In this document: piece after piece, positions 16,711 to 25,520 of the stretch
Layout of the letters: every line of letters begins with the position of its first letter
How positions within the stretch are numbered: the first letter of the stretch is position 1
Origin: Mesorhizobium japonicum MAFF 303099
Lineage (GTDB): Bacteria; Pseudomonadota; Alphaproteobacteria; Rhizobiales; Rhizobiaceae
DNA: 64,000 nt
Assembly: GCF_000009625.1 (NCBI RefSeq)
Contig: NC_002678.2
Location: 6,108,001-6,172,000 of the forward strand
Direction: 5' to 3'
The notes under the pieces: model-generated
Database searches by the model: none
What the model was told of the DNA's origin: nothing
Seen by the model: only the letters and a program-made list of their open reading frames with translations
Translations under genes and position numbers: made by a program

Positions 16711-17895
16711 GTGCATCGACGCGTCTTGAAGCGGCTTGTTGCCGCCGCCGGTGAGAAGAAACGCAATTTTGTGTCTCCTTTCATCATCGGCCTCGGCATC
16801 TGGATCGGCTTCCCGACCGTCGCCGCCTATCAGGACATGACCAGCCTCGTTTCAGGTCTCGAATCGCCGACCGCGCGCTGGAATTCCTATGTCGAAAGAT
16901 CCGTCGCCGGTTCGACCCATGCCGCCGAGATGCCCTTCGTCGATTCCGACGTCACCGGCTCGATCTCCGGATCGGGCATTCACCTGGCTGGCGTCGGCAA
17001 CGTGTCGTTTCGCGGCAAGGGCGGCAAGGTCAGCGGCTCCCCGGACGAGGATCGCGTGGTGCGCGCCGACAAGAAGGGCCGCATCGTCCAGGTGTCTCCC
17101 GTTGCGCCGCCGAAAAACTTCAACGCCGGTTCGATCTTCCAGCGGACCTCCTCCCTGATGCGGCCGAGCATGGACGGCGGCCTGAAGATGGCTTTCGCCA
17201 AGCCTCAGATCAAAGGCAAGGAAATCCAGATCGCCGCGGAATTCCATGCGCGTGAGGACAAGAAGCCGGATCCCGGCGTGCCGGCCATGCTTGCCGCCCT
17301 GGTCAACAACGATCATCCCGATGTTCTGGCGACGGCCTATGCGCAATCCGAGCCCGACTATGCCAAGGCCTCGCCCTTCGAAGCCCTGCTTCAGGATGAG
17401 CAGCCTAACAGCGGCCGCTTCATTCCGCCGATGGCCAAGGGCGACCATTCGTGGATCCAGAACCCGCTTCCGGCCAGCGTCTTCTCCAAGAAGGAACAGG
17501 CATGCCTGGCCAATGGCATCTATTTCGAGGCCAGGAGCGAATCCGTTCGCGGCCAGGCCGCCGTTGCCCAGGTCATCCTCAACCGCGTCCGCAACCCCGC
17601 CTATCCCAATTCGATCTGCGGCGTCGTCTACCAGAACGACAGCTGGTTCAACCGCTGCCAGTTCTCCTTCGCCTGCGACGGCCGGAAGAAGCGCATCGAA
17701 AGCCCGGCCGCCTACAAGACCGCGCAGGACATCGCCATGGCCGTCACCGCCGGCAAGATATTCATTCCCGAGGTCGGATCGTCGACCCACTACTATGCCC
17801 AATATGTCCATCCGGGCTGGGCGCGCACCATGCAGAAGATGACCAAGATCGGCCTGCATATCTTCTACCGCACCTATGGCGGCGGCTGGAGCTGA
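16711..17895 (+). CDS. Cell-wall hydrolase, SleB family
   Basis: 394 residues. After a basic N-terminus (VHRRVLKRLVAAAGEKKRN) comes a hydrophobic membrane anchor (VSPFIIGLGIWIGFPTVAAY), a long low-complexity linker, and a C-terminal SleB hydrolase_2 domain from about residue 265: KEQACLANGIYFEARSES with the catalytic glutamate, VRGQAAVAQVILNRV, CQFSFACDG, and THYYAQYVHPGWA. The domain cleaves peptidoglycan, as in the spore-cortex lytic transglycosylase. GTG 16711 was chosen because GGAGAGAG at 16699-16706 precedes it. In alphaproteobacteria these paralogues serve growth or division, not sporulation. Confidence 0.9.
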   Translation: MHRRVLKRLVAAAGEKKRNFVSPFIIGLGIWIGFPTVAAYQDMTSLVSGLESPTARWNSYVERSVAGSTHAAEMPFVDSDVTGSISGSGIHLAGVGNVSFRGKGGKVSGSPDEDRVVRADKKGRIVQVSPVAPPKNFNAGSIFQRTSSLMRPSMDGGLKMAFAKPQIKGKEIQIAAEFHAREDKKPDPGVPAMLAALVNNDHPDVLATAYAQSEPDYAKASPFEALLQDEQPNSGRFIPPMAKGDHSWIQNPLPASVFSKKEQACLANGIYFEARSESVRGQAAVAQVILNRVRNPAYPNSICGVVYQNDSWFNRCQFSFACDGRKKRIESPAAYKTAQDIAMAVTAGKIFIPEVGSSTHYYAQYVHPGWARTMQKMTKIGLHIFYRTYGGGWS

Positions 17896-18064
17896 AGGCT
17901 CGCCAGCCGATGGTCTTTTCCATCGGCCACAGGCTCGATCAGGCAGCCATTGCCGGGAGGATTCGCGCAGCACGCCCCCATCATCGCGACGGGCACGATG
18001 TCGCACCTCACTAATTAATTGATTTTATTGCTTAAAATACATGGCAATGATCTTCCGCCCGTGG

Positions 18065-18093
18065 CTTGACGGGCGCAAACCCTCTAACTATGT
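18065..18093 (+). promoter_or_regulatory. Promoter of the F0 ATP-synthase operon
   Basis: CTTGAC (18065-18070), a 17-base spacer and CTATGT (18088-18093) match the alphaproteobacterial housekeeping sigma factor consensus closely. It lies 58 bases ahead of atpI, giving a leader of about 50 bases. The 255-base gap upstream of it after the SleB-type gene holds an AT-rich stretch (18010-18045) and nothing else recognised. Confidence 0.7.
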
Positions 18094-18151
18094 TGCCGGC
18101 GACTTTAGAAGCGGACGGACGGTGACGGTCTGACCGGGCAGGGGGGTTGCG

Positions 18152-18559
18152 ATGGCCGATAAAAGCAGGCCAGACGGAACCGGAGAAACCGGCCGCGGCA
18201 AGCAGCATGAACCTGACATCCGCGACGACGATCTTGAGCGACGTCGGCGTGAACTTGAAGCATCGCTTGCGACAAGGCTGCCGAACCGGCTCGAGGGGAA
18301 AGACGACGCGAAAGCGGGCAGTGCGGCCGGATATGGCCAGGCGGTCAAACTCTCCAGTGAATTTATCGCTGGCGTGGTGGTGGGCGCCGGCATCGGCTGG
18401 ATCATCGACCGAATGGCGGGGACATCGCCGTGGGGTCTGATCGTTTTCCTGCTGCTTGGTTTTGGCGCCGGCGTGCTCAATGTCATGCGTTCAGCGGGCG
18501 TTGTGGCAGAATTCGGACAGGGCGATAAATCGCGCTCTGGCCGGGACGACAGCAAATGA
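18152..18559 (+). CDS. atpI: ATP synthase accessory protein AtpI
   Basis: 135 residues. The first 60 are hydrophilic and charged, followed by two transmembrane helices: FIAGVVVGAGIGWIIDRMAG and WGLIVFLLLGFGAGVLNVM. The motif GxGxGWxxDRxxGTSPWGLxxxLxxGxxAG is the AtpI signature in alphaproteobacteria. AtpI helps assemble the c-ring of F0. It is the first gene of the F0 operon, 84 bases ahead of atpB, with the operon promoter at 18065-18093. Confidence 0.92.
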   Translation: MADKSRPDGTGETGRGKQHEPDIRDDDLERRRRELEASLATRLPNRLEGKDDAKAGSAAGYGQAVKLSSEFIAGVVVGAGIGWIIDRMAGTSPWGLIVFLLLGFGAGVLNVMRSAGVVAEFGQGDKSRSGRDDSK

Positions 18560-18643
18560 CCGCCCTTCAGGCGGCATTCGGAAATAGCCGCCCTCACGCG
18601 GCAATGGTAATTTGGCCGTACGCGGCATTGACGGGGTTAGAAC

Positions 18644-19402
18644 GTGGCAGCTGACAAGGTCGATCCGATCCACCAGTTCCATATCATCAAGCTGGTTCCG
18701 ATTAACATCGGCGGCTACGACCTGTCCTTTACGAATTCGGCATTGTTCATGGTCGCGACCGTGGTGGTCGCCGCCGCATTCCTGTTCCTCACGACGTCGA
18801 GCCGAAGCCTGGTTCCCGGCCGGTTGCAGTCGATCTCCGAGATGGCCTACGAATTCGTCGCAAACATGTTGCGTGACGCCGCCGGCACGCAGGGCATGAA
18901 GTTCTTCCCGCTTGTGTTCTCGCTGTTCATGTTCGTGCTGGTCGCCAATCTGCTCGGCCTATTCCCCTATTTCTTCACCGTCACCAGCCACATCATCGTC
19001 ACCTTCGGTCTGGCCATCCTGGTGATCGGCACCGTCATCGTCTACGGTTTCATGAAGCATGGGCTGGGCTTCCTGAAGCTGTTCGTGCCGAAGGGCGTGC
19101 CTCTCGTGATGATGGTGCTTGTCGTTCCGATCGAGGTGATTTCCTTCGTCTCGCGCCCGATCAGCCTCTCGGTTCGTCTGTTCGCCAACATGTTGGCCGG
19201 CCACATCACACTGAAGGTGTTTTCGGGCTTCGTCGTCAGCCTCTCAGCGCTGGGCGCGGTCGGCGTCGCGGGCTCGATCCTGCCGCTGGCCATGGCGGTA
19301 GCGCTGACAGCGCTGGAACTGCTCGTTGCCTTCCTGCAGGCCTACGTCTTTGCGGTGTTGACCTGCATGTACCTCAACGACGCCCTACACCCCAGCCACT
19401 AA
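18644..19402 (+). CDS. atpB: ATP synthase F0 subunit a
   Basis: 252 residues, about six membrane helices. The key helix contains [16 protein letters not shown], whose arginine faces the c-ring and is essential for proton transfer; [24 protein letters not shown] near the C-terminus is also strongly conserved. It opens with GTG 18644. It is second in the atpI-B-E-F'-F operon; the F1 genes are not present, which is the normal split arrangement in Rhizobiales. Confidence 0.97.
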   Translation: MAADKVDPIHQFHIIKLVPINIGGYDLSFTNSALFMVATVVVAAAFLFLTTSSRSLVPGRLQSISEMAYEFVANMLRDAAGTQGMKFFPLVFSLFMFVLVANLLGLFPYFFTVTSHIIVTFGLAILVIGTVIVYGFMKHGLGFLKLFVPKGVPLVMMVLVVPIEVISFVSRPISLSVRLFANMLAGHITLKVFSGFVVSLSALGAVGVAGSILPLAMAVALTALELLVAFLQAYVFAVLTCMYLNDALHPSH

Positions 19403-19466
19403 ATTTCACCGGCGCATGACGCCAACTACAATCTGCAACGACAAACGGAACCACAAGGAGTTTGAC

Positions 19467-19691
19467 ATGGAAGTAAATGCAGCAGCTGCAATCGGCGCCG
19501 GCATCGCTTGCCTGGGCATGGGTGGCGCGGGCATCGGCCTGGGCAACATCTTCGGCAGCTATCTCTCGGGCGCGCTGCGCAATCCGTCGGCTGCCGATGG
19601 CCAGTTCGGCCGCCTGATTTTCGGCTTCGCCGTGACCGAAGCTCTGGGCATCTTCTCGCTCCTGATCGCGCTCCTCCTGGTGTTCAAGTAA
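19467..19691 (+). CDS. atpE: ATP synthase F0 subunit c
   Basis: 75 residues, two transmembrane helices joined by the polar loop RNPSA. Glu58 in [12 protein letters not shown] is the proton-carrying carboxylate. The first helix is glycine-rich ([24 protein letters not shown]). AAGGAG at 19456-19461 supports ATG 19467. Multiple copies form the rotor ring. It lies 64 bases after atpB and 62 before the b' gene. Confidence 0.97.
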   Translation: MEVNAAAAIGAGIACLGMGGAGIGLGNIFGSYLSGALRNPSAADGQFGRLIFGFAVTEALGIFSLLIALLLVFK

Positions 19692-19753
19692 GAAACACAG
19701 GCTGACGAAGGGGGGCGCATGGTGCGACCTTACCTTATGGACAGGGGAATGAG

Positions 19754-20335
19754 ATGTTCGTGACATCTGCCTTTGCGGAAGAGACCGCGCCCGCCGTGAC
19801 GGGAGGCGACACGCATTCCGGCACAGGCGTGCCTGCCGAAGCGCACGGCACGTTCCCGCCATTCGATCCTGCGACATTTCCGTCGCAGCTTCTGTGGCTG
19901 GCGATCACCTTTGGGCTGTTCTACCTCTTCTTGAAGAAGGTAGCGATGCCGCGCATTGGCGGCATCATCGATGTCCGCAACGATCGCATCAGCCAGGACC
20001 TCGATCAGGCGAGCAAGCTGAAGGGCGAGGCCGACGCCGCTGTTGCCGCTTACGAGCAGGAACTGGCGGAAGCCAAGAAGAACGCCAGTTCGATCGGCCA
20101 GCAGGCCGCCGATGCGGCCAAGGCGGAAGCCGAGACCGCACGCAAGAAGATCGAGGCCGCGCTCGACGAGAAGCTTGGCGAGGCCGAGGCGCGCATTTCC
20201 TCCATCAAGGCCAACGCCATGAAGGAAGTCGGCAGCATCGCCGAGGACACCGCTTCGGCGATCGTCGAGGCCCTGGTCGGCGGCAAGGCCAGCAAGGCCG
20301 AGATCGCGGCCGCGGTCAAATCCGTGGCCCGGTGA
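19754..20335 (+). CDS. atpF2: ATP synthase F0 subunit b'
   Basis: 193 residues. A hydrophilic N-terminal extension of about 40 residues precedes one membrane helix (SQLLWLAITFGLFYLFLKKV) and a long charged alanine-rich coiled coil (about 70-190) forming the peripheral stalk. The longer N-terminus and ARKKIEAALDEKLGEAEARI are typical of the alphaproteobacterial b' (AtpF'/AtpG) chain, which pairs with b in the following gene, only 10 bases downstream. Confidence 0.93.
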   Translation: MFVTSAFAEETAPAVTGGDTHSGTGVPAEAHGTFPPFDPATFPSQLLWLAITFGLFYLFLKKVAMPRIGGIIDVRNDRISQDLDQASKLKGEADAAVAAYEQELAEAKKNASSIGQQAADAAKAEAETARKKIEAALDEKLGEAEARISSIKANAMKEVGSIAEDTASAIVEALVGGKASKAEIAAAVKSVAR

Positions 20336-20345
20336 GGAGCGCATC

Positions 20346-20837
20346 ATGGACGCTACATCTCTCGCAACGCTTTGGGCCACGATTGCCCTGATCATCTTCC
20401 TGGGCGTCGCCATCTACATCAAGGTGCCTGGGCTGATCGCCAAGGCGCTCGACGCCCGCGCCGCCAGGATCAGCAGCGAGCTGGACGAGGCACGCAAGCT
20501 ACGCGACGAGGCCCAGCAACTGCTTGGCCAGTACAAGAAGAAGCGCAAGGAAGCCGAGCAGGAGGCTGCCGACATCGTCGCGGCCGCCAAGCGCGAAGCC
20601 GAAATGCTCGCCACCGAAGCGCACAAGAAGACCGAAGACTATGTTATCAGGCGCACGGCACTTGCCGAGCAGAAGATCGGTCAGGCCGAGCGTGATGCGG
20701 TCGCCGAAGTGCGCGCCAGCGCCGTCGACATCGCCGTCGAAGCCGCGCGCGCGCTGCTCGCCGCCAAGGTCGACGTCAAGGCCGGAGCCGACCTGTTCAA
20801 GGCGTCGCTCGCGGATGTGAAGGCCAAGCTGAACTGA
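20346..20837 (+). CDS. atpF: ATP synthase F0 subunit b
   Basis: 163 residues. One N-terminal membrane helix (LWATIALIIFLGVAIYI) is followed by a coiled-coil stalk: DARAARISSELDEARKLRDEAQQLLGQYKKKRKEAEQEA, rich in alanine, glutamate and lysine. It pairs with b' to connect F0 to F1. The start is preceded by GGAG at 20335-20338. It is the last gene of the operon; a strong terminator follows at 20857. Confidence 0.95.
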   Translation: MDATSLATLWATIALIIFLGVAIYIKVPGLIAKALDARAARISSELDEARKLRDEAQQLLGQYKKKRKEAEQEAADIVAAAKREAEMLATEAHKKTEDYVIRRTALAEQKIGQAERDAVAEVRASAVDIAVEAARALLAAKVDVKAGADLFKASLADVKAKLN

Positions 20838-20856
20838 GCTGACAGCATTTGATATC

Positions 20857-20889
20857 AAAAAGCCGCCCGGGCAACCTGGCGGCTTTTTT
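20857..20889 (+). terminator. Rho-independent terminator of the F0 operon
   Basis: AAAAAGCCGCC pairs with GGCGGCTTTTTT around a short loop, ending in a T-run; it follows the atpF stop by about 20 bases. Confidence 0.9.
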
Positions 20890-20917
20890 GTTGGGCGCTG
20901 AAGTCGACGCTGCCGAT

Positions 20918-21093
20918 CCCCTCATGGGGGATATGCCCGGCAGGGCAGAGGGGGCGTGAAGGGATGCCGGCGCTTGATATTCATCCGCCTCGGTCGGGTG
21001 CGCATATACGACGGGCCTGCGCGCAAATGGCGGATATGCCGGCGGGACAGCGCCCACCTCTGTCCTGCCGGACATTTCCCCACAGGGGGGAGA
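20918..21093. repeat. Imperfect inverted-repeat element between atpF and rnhB
   Basis: The left arm (20918-20954, core ATGCCCGGCAGGGCAGAGGG) and right arm (21056-21093, core CTCTGTCCTGCCGGACAT) are related in inverted orientation with several mismatches. This looks like another rhizobial intergenic mosaic repeat. It accounts for most of the 254 bases between the terminator and the rnhB stop; I see no gene in it. Confidence 0.6.
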
Positions 21094-21143
21094 TCGGCTG
21101 TCACCGCCGCCTGCGTCAATCTCCGAGAGATAATCAGTCCGGC

Positions 21144-21839
21144 TCAGTCAAGCCCGGCCAAACTTTCTTCTTCCACCACCTCAGTCCCGCCCAGCCTGAA
21201 CGGCGCGAACGAAACGCGGTGCAGCCGTGCCACCGGGCCATGCGTCTCGATCGCCGTGCGGTGGCGGGCGGTGGCGTAGCCCATATGAACCTCGAACCCG
21301 TAGCGGTCGTGGTGGCTGCCGCAGCCGCACATCATGCGGTCGCGCATAACCTTGGCGACGATGGAAGCGGCGGCGATCGACTGCGAGCGCTGATCGCCCT
21401 TGATCAGCGCGCGGCCATCGCAGGGCAATCCGGGCGGCACGTCGCGTCCGTCGGCAAGCGCGAGCTTCGGCCGAACCGACAGGCCGACCAAAGCGCGGCG
21501 CATCGCCTCCAGGCTCGCCTTGAGGATATTGCTGCCGTCGATGCCCTCGGCGCTGATCGAGGCCATCGAGACGGCCTGTGCCGAGCCAAGGATGCGCAGG
21601 AACAACGCTTCGCGCTGAAAATGGCTGAGCCGTTTGGAATCGTCGAGGCCTTCGGGAATGTTGGCTGGGTCGAGCACCACCGCCGCCGCGACCACCGGTC
21701 CAGCCAGAGGGCCGCGGCCGGCCTCGTCCATCCCGGCCACCGGCCACAGGCCGTCAGCCATCGCCTTCGTCTCGAAGGAGAAATCGGGTTTCTCGACGAT
21801 TTCGAAGAGAAGCGGAGAATCGGAACGCGCGCGAGCCAT
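21144..21839 (-). CDS. rnhB: Ribonuclease HII
   Basis: 231 residues. The motif [14 protein letters not shown] holds the first two catalytic acids (Asp, Glu); DSKRLS follows, then [10 protein letters not shown] with the third aspartate; [17 protein letters not shown] is the C-terminal family signature with the fourth acid. It removes RNA from RNA-DNA hybrids, including single ribonucleotides. ATG 21839 (MARARSDSP) was preferred; the upstream in-frame residues are not family-like. It lies 150 bases downstream of a radical SAM gene on the same strand. Confidence 0.96.
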   Translation of the reverse strand: MARARSDSPLLFEIVEKPDFSFETKAMADGLWPVAGMDEAGRGPLAGPVVAAAVVLDPANIPEGLDDSKRLSHFQREALFLRILGSAQAVSMASISAEGIDGSNILKASLEAMRRALVGLSVRPKLALADGRDVPPGLPCDGRALIKGDQRSQSIAAASIVAKVMRDRMMCGCGSHHDRYGFEVHMGYATARHRTAIETHGPVARLHRVSFAPFRLGGTEVVEEESLAGLD

Positions 21840-21989
21840 GTTGCGGCGAGGTTCGCATCGGCTCCGATTCTCCGCAAGTCCCTCCGGGTCGGGTGGGGCG
21901 CCGGACCGGGAGGGCACCGTCTGCAGGCCGGGGCAGGCCGGACGGGATTCCTGCCGTGGCAGCTCAAACCGCCGCGGCGAATTGCAGTC

Positions 21990-23195
21990 TTAGAGCAGCA
22001 TCAGCTGTTCCTGGTCCTTTCCGGCGGCGACGAACTGGTCGGTGCGCAGCGTGCGCCGTTCGATATTGAGGCCAAGCCGCTTGGCGGTGATTTCGAATCG
22101 CCGGCCGATCTGCCAGGCGTAGGGCCCGGCGCCCTTCATGCGCTTGCCCCATTCCGAATCGTAATCCTTGCCGTCGCGCATCGACCGGATCAGCGACATC
22201 ACGTGGCGATAGCGGTCGGGATAGTGGCGCAGCAGCCAGTCCTTGAAGATCGGGCTGACCTCCAGCGGCAGGCGCAGCACGACGTAACCCGCCTCGCGCG
22301 CACCGGCGGCGTAGGCCGAATCGAGGATCCGCTCCATCTCCTGGTCGGTGAGGCCGGGGATGATCGGCGCCACCATGACCGAAGTCGGAATGCCGGCATC
22401 CGAAAGCTGCCGGATCGCCTCGAGCCGCTTGGTCGGCGTCGACGCGCGGGGCTCCATCGTCCTGGCCAGCATGCGGTCCAATGTCGTCACCGACAGCGCC
22501 ACCTTGGCCAGTCCGCGTTCGGCCATGCGCGACAAGATGTCGATGTCGCGCGTCACCAGGGCGGATTTGGTGACGATGCCGACCGGATGGCCGCGCGCTT
22601 CCAGCACTTCGAGGATCTCGCGCATGATCCGGTACTGTTTCTCGATCGGCTGGTAGGGATCGGTGTTGGTGCCGATGGCGATGGTGCGCGGCTGGTAGCC
22701 CTCCTTGGACAGTTCCTTGTCGAGCAGCCGCGCCGCATCCGGCTTGGCGAACAGCTTGGTTTCGAAATCCAACCCCGGCGACAGGCCCATGAACGCATGC
22801 GTCGGCCGAGCGAAGCAATAGACGCAGCCATGTTCGCAGCCGCGATAGGGGTTGATCGACCGGTCGAAAGAGATGTCGGGCGATTCGTTGCGGGTGATGA
22901 TGGTGCGCGGCTTTTCCACCTGCACTTCGGTCTTGAACGGCGGCAGTTCCTCCAGCGAACTCCAGCCATCGTCGAAGACATGCCGGCTGACCGGTTCGAA
23001 GCGGCCGGACGGATTGATCCCTGCCGACCGGCCGCGGTTGCGGTCTGGACGGATACGCATGCCGCTCTGCTCGATCATCGCATTGGCCATTTCGGCTCGT
23101 CCTGCCCCGAAGGCTGCAATGTCGGCACGCACGATCGGTTCCATCTTGGCCCGCTCCCAGGGACTGTCCATGTTGTTTCGAATCGCTCTGTTCAT
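21990..23195 (-). CDS. Radical SAM protein, PA0069 family (spore photoproduct lyase-like)
   Basis: 401 residues. The iron-sulfur motif NPYRGCEHGCVYCFARP (CxxxCxxC) near residue 130 is preceded by NESPDISFDRSI, and followed by TDPYQPIEKQYRIMREILEVL and VTKSALVTRDIDIL, the hallmark of PA0069/SplB-like proteins. The first 90 residues form an extra N-terminal region (NRGRSAGINPSGRFEPVSRHVFDDGW) typical of this subgroup. AGGAAT lies just ahead of ATG 23195. The reaction is not known for the family. A glycosyltransferase gene diverges 99 bases away. Confidence 0.9.
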   Translation of the reverse strand: MNRAIRNNMDSPWERAKMEPIVRADIAAFGAGRAEMANAMIEQSGMRIRPDRNRGRSAGINPSGRFEPVSRHVFDDGWSSLEELPPFKTEVQVEKPRTIITRNESPDISFDRSINPYRGCEHGCVYCFARPTHAFMGLSPGLDFETKLFAKPDAARLLDKELSKEGYQPRTIAIGTNTDPYQPIEKQYRIMREILEVLEARGHPVGIVTKSALVTRDIDILSRMAERGLAKVALSVTTLDRMLARTMEPRASTPTKRLEAIRQLSDAGIPTSVMVAPIIPGLTDQEMERILDSAYAAGAREAGYVVLRLPLEVSPIFKDWLLRHYPDRYRHVMSLIRSMRDGKDYDSEWGKRMKGAGPYAWQIGRRFEITAKRLGLNIERRTLRTDQFVAAGKDQEQLMLL

Positions 23196-23294
23196 GAAAT
23201 TATTCCTATTTTGCCGATGAGAACAAAGCAAGAACTTTTTATGTTGCGCCGCAAAAACTGGCGCTGTGCGCGGCTTTCCGCTATTCGGCTAAAT

Positions 23295-23822
23295 ATGCTC
23301 AGTGTTCTCATCGAAACCCGCAATGACGAGGAGGCTCTAGCCCGCACGCTCGGCTCGCTGATTGGCGGCGCGGTCGAGGGCGTGGTGCGCGACGTCATCG
23401 TCTGCGACACCGGCTCCACAGACCAGACGCATCATGTCGCCGAGCATGCCGGCTGCCACTATGTGGCAAGCGGCGGTATCGCCGCCGGGATAAGGCAGGC
23501 CAAGGGTGATTGGCTGTTGCTGCTGGAGCCGGGCGCACGGCTGGTGGAGGGCTGGATCGACGCAGTCGTCGCCCACACGGCGAGGCAAACCATGGCGGCG
23601 CGGTTTTCTCGCGCGCGCGGCAGCCGCACGCCGTTCCTCGCCCGGGTCTTTTCGGGAAACCGAGCGCTCGCCGACGGGCTGGTGATCAGCAAGCGCCAGG
23701 CCGCATCCCTGTCAAAGAGCGCCGGCAGCGCCGAGGCGCTGGCGCGGGGCCTGGCGACAAAGAAGCTCGAGGCCGAGATCTGGGTGGCGCCGCCGAAGCA
23801 GCAACACCGCTCGCCGAAGTGA
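23295..23822 (+). CDS. Glycosyltransferase-like protein, GT-A fold (family 2-like)
   Basis: 175 residues. LSVLIETRNDEEALARTLGSLIGGAVEG and the middle VIVCDTGSTDQTHHVAEHAGC are family 2 nucleotide-sugar binding features; the AAGIRQAKGDWLLLLEPGARL segment sits where the DxD metal motif would be, but reads EPGA, so metal binding and catalysis are doubtful. It is shorter than usual enzymes (about 230-300). The start at ATG 23295 is chosen by homology; the upstream open frame is antisense to rnhB and the radical SAM gene. Acceptor unknown. Confidence 0.72.
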   Translation: MLSVLIETRNDEEALARTLGSLIGGAVEGVVRDVIVCDTGSTDQTHHVAEHAGCHYVASGGIAAGIRQAKGDWLLLLEPGARLVEGWIDAVVAHTARQTMAARFSRARGSRTPFLARVFSGNRALADGLVISKRQAASLSKSAGSAEALARGLATKKLEAEIWVAPPKQQHRSPK

Positions 23823-23967
23823 TTTTTTTGCATCTGCTCTGTTCATTGTGCATTGCACAAAATCTGACGCCCGGTTAGCCTTTCCCGAGGTGGGTGAAGT
23901 GGGTTTGGGTCATGCGAGTGGTGGGCTCCGATGCGGCATCGGTGTCACCCTCATGGACGAGGACCCG

Positions 23968-24942
23968 ATGACGCTTTCAACGCCTGACAAATCCGGAGCC
24001 GCCAGTCTCGAGGCCATTGCGCGCAATGGCAGCCTGCTGCGGCGCATCGCGGTGCGCATTCCGACCTATCTCACGGACCTGCGCGAAAACCCTGCCTGGT
24101 TGCCGATGTTCATGCTGGCGCGCACCATGCCTGGGCGCCGGATGCATTGGCTGGGCGCAAAACGCGCCCGTCCTGCCGGCAATGTCGGGGATACGATGTT
24201 TTCCGGTGTCGAGCGGGCCGCGGTGGTCGATGCTTTGCGTTCCGACGGCCTGTTTTTGGGCCTGGTCCTGCCGCCGGAGATCCATGAAGAGATCGCGGAT
24301 TTCGCGGGGCGCACGCCTTGCTTCGGCAATTTCGACCGCCGCCTCGAGTTCATGCCGGCCGACCATGCGCAAGCCGAGAAACACCTGGGCCGCTCTCTGC
24401 TCAGCGGGCACTATTTCGAGCGCATCCTCGACTGCCCGGCCGCACTGGCCATACAGCGCGATCCGCTGCTTCTCGACGTTGCCGCGCACTATCTCGGCGC
24501 TCAGGCGAAACTGATCACGACGCGCGTCTGGTGGAGCTTTCCGACCGGCGAAGCCTCGGATGCCGACAAGAACCTTGCCTCGCTCGGCAAGTATCACTTC
24601 GACCTCGACGATTGGCGCATGCTGAAGTTCTTCTTCTACCTCAAGCCCGTCGATGCCGACACCGGTCCGCATGTCTATGTCAGGGGCAGCCACAGACGCC
24701 GCGCCATCAAGCACCAGCTCACCCTGTTGGTCGGCCATCCCGCCCAGGAGGTGCTGGACGTCTATGGCGAGCAAAGTCCGGTGACGCTCACCGGCGAAGC
24801 CGGCCTCGGCTTCGTCGAGGATCCGTTCGGCTTCCACATGGGCACCGTGCCGGCGCGCACGCCTCGGCTGATGATGGAAGTCGGCTTCGGCGTTTCGCGC
24901 CCCTCGCGCCGGCGCTTTCATGGCGAACCGGTGATCCGCTGA
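23968..24942 (+). CDS. Phytanoyl-CoA dioxygenase (PhyH)-family protein
   Basis: 324 residues. The iron-binding facial triad is visible as HFDLDD (His, Asp) in SLGKYHFDLDDWRMLKFFFYL and a distal histidine in DPFGFHMGTVPARTPRLMM; FVRGSHRRRAI-like text (VYVRGSHRRRAIKHQ) follows the beta-strand core, and the RLMMEVGFG arginine could hold 2-oxoglutarate. GACGAGGA before 23968 supports this ATG. It is a putative Fe(II)/2-oxoglutarate oxygenase with unknown substrate, longer at the N-terminus than the second PhyH protein of this window (45098). Confidence 0.85.
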   Translation: MTLSTPDKSGAASLEAIARNGSLLRRIAVRIPTYLTDLRENPAWLPMFMLARTMPGRRMHWLGAKRARPAGNVGDTMFSGVERAAVVDALRSDGLFLGLVLPPEIHEEIADFAGRTPCFGNFDRRLEFMPADHAQAEKHLGRSLLSGHYFERILDCPAALAIQRDPLLLDVAAHYLGAQAKLITTRVWWSFPTGEASDADKNLASLGKYHFDLDDWRMLKFFFYLKPVDADTGPHVYVRGSHRRRAIKHQLTLLVGHPAQEVLDVYGEQSPVTLTGEAGLGFVEDPFGFHMGTVPARTPRLMMEVGFGVSRPSRRRFHGEPVIR

Positions 24943-24973
24943 AGGCGGACTGTTGGAAGCGCAGTTCTGCGTG

Positions 24974-25519
24974 TTACTTTCCGCGCCGCAGATGCTCGTC
25001 CAGGCGCGGCATGATCTCGACGAAGTTGCAGGGCATGTGGCGATAGTCGAGCTGCGCCTTGAGGATACCGTCCCAGGCGTCCTTGCAGGCGCCGGGCGAG
25101 CCCGGCAGCACGAAGACGAAAGTGGCGTTGACGACGCCGCCGGTCGCCCGGCTCTGGATCGTCGACGTACCGATCTTGTCGTAGGAGATGCGGTGGAACA
25201 CTTCCGAAAAGCCATCCATGCGCTTTTCAAAGATCGGCTCCAGCGCCTCTGGTGTCACGTCGCGCCCGGTGAAGCCGGTGCCGCCGGTGGTGATGACGAC
25301 ATCGATGGCCTTGTCGCGCGACCACGCCAGGACCGTGTCGCGGATCTTGTCGCGGTCGTCGGTGACGATATCGCGGGCTGCCAGTATGTGACCGGCCTCG
25401 GTGATGCGGTCGGCCAGCGTCTGGCCGGATTTGTCGTCGGCAAGGCTGCGCGTGTCCGAAACCGTCAGCACCGCGATACGGACCGGAACGAACGAACGGC
25501 CCTCGTTAATCCCAGCCAT
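24974..25519 (-). CDS. moaB: Molybdenum cofactor biosynthesis protein MoaB
   Basis: 181 residues. The MogA/MoaB fold is shown by VRIAVLTVSDTRSLADDKSGQTLADRI, the molybdopterin-binding TTGGTGFTGRDVTPEAL near residues 85-101, and LPGSPGACKDAWDGIL near the end. It adenylates molybdopterin before molybdenum insertion. It begins one base after the stop of ispE, so the two are almost certainly cotranscribed. The short length fits bacterial MoaB. Confidence 0.94.
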   Translation of the reverse strand: MAGINEGRSFVPVRIAVLTVSDTRSLADDKSGQTLADRITEAGHILAARDIVTDDRDKIRDTVLAWSRDKAIDVVITTGGTGFTGRDVTPEALEPIFEKRMDGFSEVFHRISYDKIGTSTIQSRATGGVVNATFVFVLPGSPGACKDAWDGILKAQLDYRHMPCNFVEIMPRLDEHLRRGK

Positions 25520-25520
25520 T

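Noticed and set aside
20964..23294. Very long plus-strand open frame before the glycosyltransferase
   Set aside because: It is the antisense of rnhB and the radical SAM gene, both with diagnostic motifs; long antisense frames are common in high-GC DNA. Only the part from 23295 is coding.
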